DNA of 64,000 bases, taken from the NCBI GenBank assembly GCA_002408085.1, contig DHQL01000024.1:131813-195812 (forward strand), read 5' to 3'. Below, in pieces: positions 7,889-16,147 of this stretch (position 1 is the first letter of the stretch; each line of letters begins with the position of its first letter). Below the pieces are notes generated by a model that saw nothing but the letters and a program-made list of their open reading frames with translations, did not search any database and was not told the origin of the DNA. Made by a program: the position numbers and the translations under genes. This stretch comes from Spirochaeta sp. UBA5339 (GTDB lineage Bacteria; Spirochaetota; Spirochaetia; DSM-2461).

Positions 7889-9508
7889 ATGAAAAAAATC
7901 TTAAGACTCAGTATCATTATGCTGCTGGCACTGTCTGCTTCTCTTTTCTTTTCGTGTAAGGAAAAAGAAGCTCCCATGGAAGAGGCTGCAGCCGTTTCTG
8001 TCGAAGACAGTAAAATGGGCGGAACTCTGGTTTTTGCCCGCTCCGGTGACTCAGTTGGACTCGACCCCGCCCGGGAAACCGACGGTGAATCCTTTTACGG
8101 CTCTACCCAGGTTTACGACACTCTGGTTGAGTTTGTACCCGGAACCACAGAAATACAGCCTGCTCTGGCCGAAAGCTGGAGCTTTTCCGATGACGGTCTG
8201 ACCGTCACCTTTAATCTGAGAAAGGGCGTCAAGTTCCATGACGGAACCGACTTCACTTCCGAAGCAGTTGTTTTCTCCTTCGAGAGACAGTTCAAGGAGG
8301 ATCACCCCTTCTACAAGAACGGACCCTGGAAGTACTGGGGATATATGGATATGTCCAATATCGTCGATGATGTTATCGCCGTTGACGACTATACTGTTGA
8401 GTTCAAGCTGAAGAAGAAGGAAGCTCCCTTTATCGCCAACCTGGCCATGGACTTTGCCGCCATCGTATCTCCTGCTGCAGCTGAGAAATATGGTGAGGAC
8501 CTGACATCCAACCCCGTCGGTACAGGACCCTTCAAATTTGTTTCCTGGATCAAGGATGACAATATTGTATACGAACGAAACCCTGACTACTGGGGCGGTG
8601 ATGTCTACCTGGACCGTCTGATCCTCAAGGTTATTCCTGATGCCACAGCCCGCTGGCTGGCTCTGCAGAAGGGTGAGGTTGATGTTGTCGATTTTCCTTC
8701 TCCCGAGGATCTGCCCGAAATGATGGCTACCGACGGGATCAAGGTTATCCAGCAGGAAGGTCTTAATGTAGGCTACCTGGCCCTGAACAACGAGAAGGCT
8801 CCCTATGACAATGTTAAGGTAAGACAGGCCATGAACTATGCCATCGACAGGGACGAGATCGTTGCTGCCGTTTACGGCGCCGCCGGTAAACCTGCCAAGA
8901 ACCCCCTGCCTCCCACAATGTGGTCCTACAACGATGATATTGAGGCCTATCCCTATGATCCCGAGATGGCTAAACAGCTTCTTGCGGAAGCCGGATACGC
9001 AGACGGATTCGATACAGAGATCTGGGCCATGCCCGTTGCCAGACCCTACAACCCCAACGGCAAGAAGGTTGCCGAGGTTATGCAGGCACAGCTGGCCAAA
9101 GTCGGCATCAATGTAGAGATCGTCTCCTACGAGTGGGGTACCTACCTGGACAAGACCGACATGGGTGAGCATCAGGCCGCCATGCTGGGATGGACCGGTG
9201 ACAACGGTGACCCCGACAACTTCCTCTGGGTTCTTCTCTCAGCTCCCGCTGCTGAAAAACCCGCAGGAAACATCGCCTTCTGGAAAAACGCTGAGTTCAC
9301 CGCTCTTGCCGCAGAAGCCAAGGAAGAGATGGATGTTGAAAAGAGAACCGAGCTCTATATGAAGGCTCAGGAGATCTTCCACGAAGAGGCTCCCTGGGTT
9401 CCCATTGCCCACTCTGTCGTTTCAGAGCCCATGAAAGAGTCCGTTCAGGACTTCTACCTCTATCCCACCGGCAAGCGTGTCTTTGCCAAGGTCTGGATCA
9501 AGAAATAA
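7889..9508 (+). CDS. Peptide ABC transporter substrate-binding lipoprotein (family 5)
   Basis: 539 residues from ATG at 7889, preceded by AAGGGG; an earlier in-frame start lies inside the structured leader and is not supported. Signal peptide with lipobox LFFSC gives a lipoprotein. The family 5 features are clear: GGTLVFARSGDSVGLDP near the mature N-terminus, NPVGTGPFKF, and VRQAMNYAIDRDEIV. It captures di- or oligopeptides, or possibly other family 5 ligands, in the periplasm and hands them to the DppB/C-like permease. A terminator separates it from the rest of the operon, which would favour excess binding protein. Confidence 0.93.
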   Translation: MKKILRLSIIMLLALSASLFFSCKEKEAPMEEAAAVSVEDSKMGGTLVFARSGDSVGLDPARETDGESFYGSTQVYDTLVEFVPGTTEIQPALAESWSFSDDGLTVTFNLRKGVKFHDGTDFTSEAVVFSFERQFKEDHPFYKNGPWKYWGYMDMSNIVDDVIAVDDYTVEFKLKKKEAPFIANLAMDFAAIVSPAAAEKYGEDLTSNPVGTGPFKFVSWIKDDNIVYERNPDYWGGDVYLDRLILKVIPDATARWLALQKGEVDVVDFPSPEDLPEMMATDGIKVIQQEGLNVGYLALNNEKAPYDNVKVRQAMNYAIDRDEIVAAVYGAAGKPAKNPLPPTMWSYNDDIEAYPYDPEMAKQLLAEAGYADGFDTEIWAMPVARPYNPNGKKVAEVMQAQLAKVGINVEIVSYEWGTYLDKTDMGEHQAAMLGWTGDNGDPDNFLWVLLSAPAAEKPAGNIAFWKNAEFTALAAEAKEEMDVEKRTELYMKAQEIFHEEAPWVPIAHSVVSEPMKESVQDFYLYPTGKRVFAKVWIKK

Positions 9509-9527
9509 TCTTTAAGTGATTGATATA

Positions 9528-9561
9528 CCCTCCCAACGGTTTACCGGTCGGGAGGGTTTTT
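9528..9561 (+). terminator. Intra-operon terminator after the binding protein gene
   Basis: CCCTCCC (9528-9534) pairs with GGGAGGG (9550-9556), with further inner pairing of the ACGGT/ACCGGT region, then TTTTT. Likely partial, so that the binding protein is made in excess over permease and ATPases. Confidence 0.8.
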
Positions 9562-9632
9562 AATTCAGGGACAGTTTTTCCGATAAGCCCGCACCGGCAG
9601 AGAGGAATGACTGATCCCAATCTGAAGGAACT

Positions 9633-10646
9633 ATGTTTAGATATATTTTAAAACGTCTAGTTATGCTGTTCCCGACCCTCTTCGGAGTTGTAACCCTGGT
9701 ATTCTTTATGATCGCCCTCTCTCCAGGAGATCCGGCGCGGGTTATGCTCGGCGAACGGGCCAGCAAGGAAAAAATCGAGAAGCTCCGTGCCGATCTGGGG
9801 CTTGATAAACCGCTTATTCAGCAGTACGGCCTCTATCTTACACGGATTGTCCGCCTCGACTTCGGTGAGTCCATCAAGTCGGGACAGAAGGTCTGGGACG
9901 AGATCAAGGCCCGTTACCCGGCGACCATCGAACTGGCCCTCTGCGCCATGATTTTCGCCTCGGTGCTGGGAGTGTGGATCGGAGTGATCTCCGCCACCAG
10001 GAAGAACACCTGGATCGATTACACCTCCATGGTGGGGGCCCTCTTCGGCGTCTCCATGCCGGTCTTCTGGCTGGCTCTGGTTCTGATTATGATCTTTTCG
10101 GTCAATCTGAACCTCTTTCCCACCGGGGGAAGGATGAACCTGAGGCTCTTCTTCCAGCCGGAAACCAACTTCTACCTGATTGATACCTTCAAGCTCCTGT
10201 TAAAGGGGGAGCCCGAGTATTTTCTATCGGCTCTTCACCACTTGATTCTGCCGTCGGTGGCTCTGGGAACCATTCCCCTGGCCATTATCGCAAGGACCAC
10301 AAGAAGCAGTATGCTTGAGGTTTTGAAGCAGGACTATGTAAAGACTGTCCGGTCCGCTGGAATCAAGGAGCAGCGGGTCGTCTTCCGCTACGCCCTGCGC
10401 AATGCCCTGATGCCGGTTATCACGGTAATAGGTCTTCAGTTCGGTATGCTTCTGGCAGGAGCCCTGCTGACGGAGACGATCTTCGCCTGGCCGGGAATCG
10501 GCAAATGGATCTACCAGGCCATCGAGGCCCGGGACTATCCTGCGGTACAGGGAGGAATTATCGTCATCTCCACATCCTTTGTTCTGATCAACCTGGCGGT
10601 GGATGTACTCTATTCCGTAATCAATCCGAAAATCAGGCTCCAGTAG
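9633..10646 (+). CDS. Peptide ABC transporter permease (DppB type)
   Basis: 337 residues, six membrane helices, starting MFRYILKRLVMLFPTLFGV as in DppB/OppB. ATG at 9633 has GAAGGA in front. The coupling loop is DYVKTVRSAGIKEQRVVFRY, and the C-terminal stretch AGALLTETIFAWPGIGKW is diagnostic. Inner membrane, pairs with the DppC-like product 11 bases downstream. Confidence 0.94.
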   Translation: MFRYILKRLVMLFPTLFGVVTLVFFMIALSPGDPARVMLGERASKEKIEKLRADLGLDKPLIQQYGLYLTRIVRLDFGESIKSGQKVWDEIKARYPATIELALCAMIFASVLGVWIGVISATRKNTWIDYTSMVGALFGVSMPVFWLALVLIMIFSVNLNLFPTGGRMNLRLFFQPETNFYLIDTFKLLLKGEPEYFLSALHHLILPSVALGTIPLAIIARTTRSSMLEVLKQDYVKTVRSAGIKEQRVVFRYALRNALMPVITVIGLQFGMLLAGALLTETIFAWPGIGKWIYQAIEARDYPAVQGGIIVISTSFVLINLAVDVLYSVINPKIRLQ

Positions 10647-10656
10647 AGATATATAT

Positions 10657-11544
10657 ATGAACAGTACAGAAACATTAAATACGATCAACGCACCCGCCGC
10701 CGAGTCTCCCCTGGCTGAGCACTGGCATCAGCTGAAGCGGAGCAAGACCGCCATGGCGGGCCTTATAATAATCCTGGCATTTATTCTGATTGCCGTGTTT
10801 GCGCCACTCCTGGCGCCAATGGACCCGGTGGCCCAGAATATCGAGATGAGAAAGACCGCTCCCTTTGTAAGCGAGTACATACTGGGAACCGATGACCTGG
10901 GACGGGATATGCTCTCCCGGCTGATCTACGGCGCCCGGATCTCCATGACAATAGGTGTTATCGCCGTGGGGATTGCCCTCTTTTTCGGCATTCTCATCGG
11001 GGTGATCAGCGGCTACTACGGCGGCATGGTGGACAAGGTGATTCAGCGTCTTGTGGACATTATGCTGGCCTTTCCCTACATCCTTCTGACCATCGTTATT
11101 GTGGCGGTTCTGGGACCCTCCCTGACCAATGCCATGGTGGCCATCGGTATATCACAGATCCCGCGGTACATCCGTATCGTCAGGGCTTCGGTGATGGCGG
11201 AGAAGGAGAGTGACTATGTAATGGCCGAGCGTGCCCTGGGGGCATCGGACTTCGAGCTGATGTTCCTCTCCATCCTTCCCAACTGTCTGGCCCCAATCTC
11301 GGTACAGGCCACTCTGGGATTCGGTTCGGCCATTCTTGAATCGGCAGGCCTCTCCTTTCTGGGACTGGGAGCACAGCCTCCCACACCCGAGTGGGGTCTT
11401 ATGATCGCAAGCTCCAAGGAGTTTGTCACCTCGGCATGGTGGATTGTCACACTCCCGGGTATCGCCACACTTTTGGCGGTTCTCGGATTCAATCTGCTCG
11501 GCGACGGACTGCGGGATATTCTTGATCCCAGGCTGAGGGACTGA
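10657..11544 (+). CDS. Peptide ABC transporter permease (DppC type)
   Basis: 295 residues. The N-terminal extension LAEHWHQLKRSKTAMAGLI and the motif YILGTDDLGRDMLSRLIYGA are hallmarks of DppC/OppC. The EAA loop includes AERALGASDFELMFLSILPN. Six membrane helices. Its stop is two bases before the next start, so the genes are co-transcribed. Confidence 0.94.
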   Translation: MNSTETLNTINAPAAESPLAEHWHQLKRSKTAMAGLIIILAFILIAVFAPLLAPMDPVAQNIEMRKTAPFVSEYILGTDDLGRDMLSRLIYGARISMTIGVIAVGIALFFGILIGVISGYYGGMVDKVIQRLVDIMLAFPYILLTIVIVAVLGPSLTNAMVAIGISQIPRYIRIVRASVMAEKESDYVMAERALGASDFELMFLSILPNCLAPISVQATLGFGSAILESAGLSFLGLGAQPPTPEWGLMIASSKEFVTSAWWIVTLPGIATLLAVLGFNLLGDGLRDILDPRLRD

Positions 11545-11546
11545 TT

Positions 11547-12551
11547 ATGAGTGACGATACACTGCTGACAATGGAAAATGTGAATGTTCACTTTCACACC
11601 AGACGGGGAGTGGTGAAGGCCGTACGGGACCTCTCCCTCCATATTAAAAAAGGGGAGACCCTCGCCCTGGTAGGTGAATCGGGATGCGGCAAGTCCGTAA
11701 CCGCCCATACCATCAACCAGCTGATCCCCATGCCCCCGGGGGTAATCGAGAGCGGCTCGGTGATCTTCCGGGATCGTGATCTTCTGAAACTTCCTGAAAA
11801 GGAGATCAGAAAGCTAAGGGGCACCCAGATCTCCATGATCTTCCAGGAGCCCATGACCAGCCTCAATCCGGTCTTCAAGATCGGCGAGCAGCTGGCAGAC
11901 GTCTTTCTGACCCATCAGAAGATGACAAAGAAAGAGGCCCATGCCAAAGCAGTGGAGCTGCTGGATCTGGTGAAGATCCCCTCCCCGGAAAAGCGGGCCC
12001 ACGACTATCCCCATCAGCTCTCGGGAGGGATGCGCCAGAGGGTTATGATCGCCATGGCCCTGGCCTCACCGGAGCCGGGACTTATGATTGCCGACGAGCC
12101 CACAACGGCCCTGGATGTGACCATACAGGCACAGATTCTGGACCTTCTGACTGACCTGAAGGACAAGGTTGATATGTCCATTCTGCTGATCACCCATGAT
12201 ATGGGTGTTGTGGCGGAGACCGCCGACCGTGTTGTGGTAATGTACGCCGGGCGCAAGGTGGAGGAGGGGACGGTCTATCAGATCTTCGACAATCCCTCCC
12301 ACCCCTACACCCTGGGACTGCTGAACTCCCTTCCCTCCAACGAGAAGTATGCGGACCACAGCCGCCTTGAGGCGATTCCCGGCAATGTGCCGGATCTGCT
12401 GACCCTGGGGGACGGCTGTCCCTTTGCCAACCGATGCTCCTGGGCCGATGAGGCTTGTGAAAAGAGCTTTCCCGGCATAACGGAGCTGGACGAGGGGCAC
12501 AGCATCTGGTGCCACAAGTCGGAAGAAGTTAAAAACAGGAGTGTCCGATGA
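11547..12551 (+). CDS. Peptide ABC transporter ATP-binding protein (DppD type)
   Basis: 334 residues. Walker A is GESGCGKS, the signature is LSGGMRQR, and Walker B is LMIADEPTTALD. The C-terminal oligopeptide/dipeptide domain has the cysteine-rich motif CPFANRCSWADEAC, which in relatives binds an Fe-S cluster. It overlaps the next gene by 4 bases (ATGA). It powers import together with the DppF-like subunit. Confidence 0.94.
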   Translation: MSDDTLLTMENVNVHFHTRRGVVKAVRDLSLHIKKGETLALVGESGCGKSVTAHTINQLIPMPPGVIESGSVIFRDRDLLKLPEKEIRKLRGTQISMIFQEPMTSLNPVFKIGEQLADVFLTHQKMTKKEAHAKAVELLDLVKIPSPEKRAHDYPHQLSGGMRQRVMIAMALASPEPGLMIADEPTTALDVTIQAQILDLLTDLKDKVDMSILLITHDMGVVAETADRVVVMYAGRKVEEGTVYQIFDNPSHPYTLGLLNSLPSNEKYADHSRLEAIPGNVPDLLTLGDGCPFANRCSWADEACEKSFPGITELDEGHSIWCHKSEEVKNRSVR

Positions 12552-13516
12552 GTGAGTCATTGATGGAGGTCAAAGACCTCAAGAAATACTATAGAATAAG
12601 CTCCCGCGAGGGAAATGCGAAACAGACCCTCAAGGCCGTGGACGGCGTATCCTTTGATATTAAAAAGGGAGAGATCCTCGGAATAGTGGGGGAGTCGGGC
12701 TGCGGCAAGTCCACCCTGGGCAAGACAGTCCTTCGGCTCCACGAGAAGACAGAAGGGGAGGTTCTCTACGGAGGGCGCGATCTCTTCTCTCTTGATCACA
12801 AGGAGATGGTGGACCTGAGAAAGAGTATTCAGATGGTCTTTCAGGACCCCTTCTCCTCACTGAATCCCCGTAAGAAGGTGGGGTCTCTGATCAGTCAGCC
12901 CCTGCGCATTCACAAGGCGGGCACTCCCGCCGAGATCGCGGAAAAGGTGGACAGCATTATGGAGGAGGTGGGGATCAATCCGATGTACAAGAACCGCTTC
13001 CCCCACCAGTTCTCCGGAGGACAGAGACAGAGGATCGGCATCGCCCGGGCCCTGACACTGAATCCCGAGTTTGTAGTCTGCGATGAGGCGGTATCGGCCC
13101 TGGATGTATCGGTCCAGGCCCAGATCCTCAATCTGCTCCAGGATCTTAGGGAGAAGCATGACCTGACCTATATGTTTATCGCCCACGACCTGGCGGTGGT
13201 GGAGTATATCTCCACCCGGATTGTGGTGATGTATCTTGGCAAGATTATCGAGATGGCCGACAAGGATGAGCTGGTTAAGAACCATACCCATCCCTACACA
13301 AAGGCCCTCTTCAACGCCTTTCCCCTGACGGACCCCCACAAGAGGGATCAGAAGGAGAAGATCGTTATGGGCGATGTACCCAGTCCCATTAATCCCCCGA
13401 CGGGATGCCACTTTCACCCACGCTGTCCCTATGCGAAGGATATCTGCAAACAGCAATATCCCCCCCTCAAGGAAGTCTCTCCGGGGCATATGTCGGCCTG
13501 CTGGCTGAATGAGTAG
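12548..13516 (+). CDS. Peptide ABC transporter ATP-binding protein (DppF type)
   Basis: 322 residues. Walker A GESGCGKST, signature FSGGQRQR, Walker B VVCDEAVSALD: the usual DEPTS/DEPTT position reads DEAVS, as is common in DppF/OppF. The C-terminal motif CHFHPRCPYAKDIC is the oligopeptide-transporter cysteine cluster. It is the last gene of the operon and is followed by a terminator. Confidence 0.94.
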   Translation: MSESLMEVKDLKKYYRISSREGNAKQTLKAVDGVSFDIKKGEILGIVGESGCGKSTLGKTVLRLHEKTEGEVLYGGRDLFSLDHKEMVDLRKSIQMVFQDPFSSLNPRKKVGSLISQPLRIHKAGTPAEIAEKVDSIMEEVGINPMYKNRFPHQFSGGQRQRIGIARALTLNPEFVVCDEAVSALDVSVQAQILNLLQDLREKHDLTYMFIAHDLAVVEYISTRIVVMYLGKIIEMADKDELVKNHTHPYTKALFNAFPLTDPHKRDQKEKIVMGDVPSPINPPTGCHFHPRCPYAKDICKQQYPPLKEVSPGHMSACWLNE

Positions 13517-13558
13517 TCCTGTCTTCCGGTTTTGAGGACCCGGTGAAAAAAGAGTAAT

Positions 13559-13587
13559 AACCGCCTTTCAATTGAAGGGCGGTTTTT
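13559..13587 (+). terminator. Terminator of the peptide ABC operon
   Basis: AACCGCCTTT and AAGGGCGGTT pair around a CAATTG core, followed by TTTTTATTT. It lies 43 bases after the last stop. Confidence 0.85.
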
Positions 13588-13710
13588 ATTTGCCCTGTAA
13601 ATCCGGAATTTATGAAAGAGACAGATCTAGTTTACATTTCATTTACAGCTTGTCCCTATATTGCTAGAAAATCATCAGGAAATGATTGAGAATCAATAGA
13701 GGGGTAAGCT

Positions 13711-14949
13711 GTGAATATAAAGATATTAGTTAGACCCGCGGCGGCTCTGCTGCTGCTTTCGGCCTTAAGCTGCACCGCCGGAGCCCAGTCAGGTTCGTCG
13801 ATAAACAGTGCCGGCAGCGGAACTGCCGGTCAGAATATACAGCTGGCGGCCATGCCGACTCCCGTATCACAGAGTGTGCTTGTAGCCAGCACAGGCCAGA
13901 ACTATCAGGACTCTCTGCTGGACACATCGTCCATGTTTACCTACAGGGATCTGAAGCAGACAGTCTCACTGAATAACGCCGAGACCCTCAGCCTGAGAAG
14001 CGGAAGCAGCACTGTTATAGAGAGCGAAGGAATCTATCTCCTTCAGGGAAGCTACAGAGACACAATGATTGTGGTGGATGCCGGAGACGATGCCAAGGTG
14101 CAGCTGGTTCTTGACGGGCTCACCGTCACCAATGCCGGCAAGCCGGCAATTTTCGTTAATACCGCGGACAAGGTTTTTATTACCACCTTCGGTTCAGGGG
14201 GCTCTTTGACCGTATCAGGTGAGTTTGAATCCTATCCAGAAGTCAATCTTGATGCGACGGTCTTTTCCCGCTCCGATCTGGTGCTGAGCGGAACCTCATC
14301 TCTTGATGTTGTTTCGGCATCAGGAAACGGCATCACCTCCAAGGATGATCTGAAGATCACCGGCGGCGTGGTGAACATCGAGGCTGCAGAGGACGGTCTT
14401 GAAGCCAACGACTCTATCCGTATAGCCGATGGTGATATCACCGTTGTGTCCGGCAAGGACGCCCTGCACAGTGAAAACAGTGATATGACCGGCTACTTTT
14501 ATATGCAGGGGGGCTCACTGGAGCTTTCCGCAGCCGATGATGCCATTCAGGCAACCACTGTCCTTCAGATAGACGGCGGAAGGGTCAATGTAAAGACCAG
14601 CAGCGAGGGACTGGAAGCTACCCAGGTACAGATAAACGGCGGCGACATTACGGTGTACGCCACAGATGACGGCATAAATGCGGCTCAGAAGAGCAATATG
14701 AGTCCGGTTATATCCGTAACTGGCGGTAATATAGCGGTGACCATGGCGGCGGGAGACACCGACGCCTTCGATGCCAACGGTGAGATCTATATATACGGCG
14801 GAAGCATCGATGTGAATGCCCGCTCTTCCTTTGACGCCGACAGAGGCGCCCGGCTTCTGGGAGGAACTGTTGTCGTAAACGGAGTCGAGGTAACTGAGCT
14901 GCCCCAGGGAATGGGCGGCGGAAGAGGCGGCCATGGAAAACACTGGTAA
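13711..14949 (+). CDS. Cthe_2159-type carbohydrate-binding domain lipoprotein
   Basis: 412 residues from GTG at 13711, preceded by AGGGGTAAG. The signal peptide ends in lipobox SALSC. From about residue 90 onward it has repeating right-handed beta-helix rungs (GITSKDDLKITGG, DGLEANDSIRIADGD, DALHSENS, GLEATQVQINGGD) as in the family of polysaccharide-binding proteins named after Clostridium thermocellum Cthe_2159 (DUF4353). The tail is glycine-rich, GMGGGRGGHGKHW. It is probably exposed on the cell envelope and calcium-dependent by family precedent. It is a single gene with no enzyme partner beside it. Confidence 0.85.
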   Translation: MNIKILVRPAAALLLLSALSCTAGAQSGSSINSAGSGTAGQNIQLAAMPTPVSQSVLVASTGQNYQDSLLDTSSMFTYRDLKQTVSLNNAETLSLRSGSSTVIESEGIYLLQGSYRDTMIVVDAGDDAKVQLVLDGLTVTNAGKPAIFVNTADKVFITTFGSGGSLTVSGEFESYPEVNLDATVFSRSDLVLSGTSSLDVVSASGNGITSKDDLKITGGVVNIEAAEDGLEANDSIRIADGDITVVSGKDALHSENSDMTGYFYMQGGSLELSAADDAIQATTVLQIDGGRVNVKTSSEGLEATQVQINGGDITVYATDDGINAAQKSNMSPVISVTGGNIAVTMAAGDTDAFDANGEIYIYGGSIDVNARSSFDADRGARLLGGTVVVNGVEVTELPQGMGGGRGGHGKHW

Positions 14950-15115
14950 AGACTACCAACCTCGGCAGTATGCTGAGACTGAGCTATTATATCACCATGA
15001 AAGATCCAGCCCGGAAAAGGAATTTCTCGATGACATTAGAATCAGGAACGGGAATCTTGAAATTTCTCTTTCAAGGCAGTTCATGGAGAGTTCTGAACTA
15101 TAGTAAGTCAGGGAA

Positions 15116-16147
15116 CTAAACGGGAAAGGTCAGGATAAAACGGCAGCCGTTGCTGCTGCTCCAGCTGTAGCTCCCTTCCAGGCTTGAGGAGAGGGACTGG
15201 ATCAGTTTAGTTCCCAGTCCGGGGTGTATTTCATTTTTACTGAATCCCGGCCCGCTGTCTTCAATCACTATAATGTACTGGTCTCCCTTCCTGTTCAAAT
15301 CCAGGGAGAGAGTTCCCTCGGAGTGTTCGGGAAAGGCATACTTAAAACTGTTGATAATAACTTCCTGAACAATCAGCCCCAGATCCAGCATCCGGGTACT
15401 GCTCAGAATCATCGGCTCTACGGGTTTTCTGAAGATGAATTTGATCTGGGTTTCATCATAGCTGTCCAGAAGATTGCCCGTCAGGGTTTCCAGATAGTTC
15501 CTGATATCCAGCAGTTCCGGCTGGTTCTCCATATAGAGCTGTTCATGGACTAATGAAATAGACCTGATACGGAGTTTCAGCTTTCTGTACTCCTCTCTGA
15601 ACTGGGGATTCTCAACCCGGTTCGATTGGAGCTGTATAATGCTGCTGATAATCCCGAGATTGTTTCTCACCCTGTGGTTGATCTCCTTCAGCAGAAGTTC
15701 TTTTTCCGCAACAAGCTCTCTCAGTTGTTTCTCGGTCTTCTCCCTTCGTTTTATTTCACTGTTCAGTTTCCGGAAGTAGTCCGACAGATAACCGACAATC
15801 ATACCCACGCTTATGCCGAATATTTCGGGAATTGTCAGGCTGGCCGGAGCATAATCGGGATGTCCGATAATGTAGAACAGGAGCAGGTTGAAGGGGAGGG
15901 CAAGGATACCGGCTATCAGTCCGCCGGGAAGGCCGTAGGCCATACCCGAGACAAAGAGAGGGATCAGGATAAAGTAGTTGGAGGAAATCTTCAGATCATC
16001 TGAGAAAAATATGAAAACTGCGCTTACCAGCAGCAGGGACAGGAATATTGCTCTCCACCTCAGATGCTTGTAGATCAGAATATGGAGACGGCTGAACATG
16101 CGGTCAAGGGGAGAAAAATAATTTCCAAAGAGCGATTTGTTATGCAT
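15116..16147 (-). CDS. Membrane sensor histidine kinase (HisKA_2 type)
   Basis: ATG at 16147 is preferred (343 residues): it overlaps the symporter stop by 8 bases and has GAAGG upstream; an ATG at 16180 lacks a ribosome-binding site. Four to five N-terminal membrane helices form a small integral sensor without a large periplasmic domain. A short coiled coil leads to the phosphoacceptor KEINHRVRNNLGI, typical of HisKA_2 kinases, and a HATPase domain with QEVIINSFKYAF and EDSGPGFS. No response regulator is adjacent. Coupling to the GPH symporter suggests it monitors that transporter or its substrate; this is inference. Confidence 0.88.
   Translation of the reverse strand: MHNKSLFGNYFSPLDRMFSRLHILIYKHLRWRAIFLSLLLVSAVFIFFSDDLKISSNYFILIPLFVSGMAYGLPGGLIAGILALPFNLLLFYIIGHPDYAPASLTIPEIFGISVGMIVGYLSDYFRKLNSEIKRREKTEKQLRELVAEKELLLKEINHRVRNNLGIISSIIQLQSNRVENPQFREEYRKLKLRIRSISLVHEQLYMENQPELLDIRNYLETLTGNLLDSYDETQIKFIFRKPVEPMILSSTRMLDLGLIVQEVIINSFKYAFPEHSEGTLSLDLNRKGDQYIIVIEDSGPGFSKNEIHPGLGTKLIQSLSSSLEGSYSWSSSNGCRFILTFPV

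Noticed and set aside
8051..9172. 373-residue open frame antisense to the peptide-binding lipoprotein
   Set aside because: Shadow of a well-supported gene on the other strand; no motifs or start signals.
13630..13665. Possible promoter TTTACA...TATATT before the beta-helix lipoprotein
   Set aside because: The spacer is about 20 bases, too long for a confident call.
15056..15099. Two short hairpins between the beta-helix lipoprotein and the kinase gene
   Set aside because: CTTGAAA/TTTCAAG and AGTTCA/TGAACT are perfect but short, AT-rich and without a T-run, so no terminator call is made.
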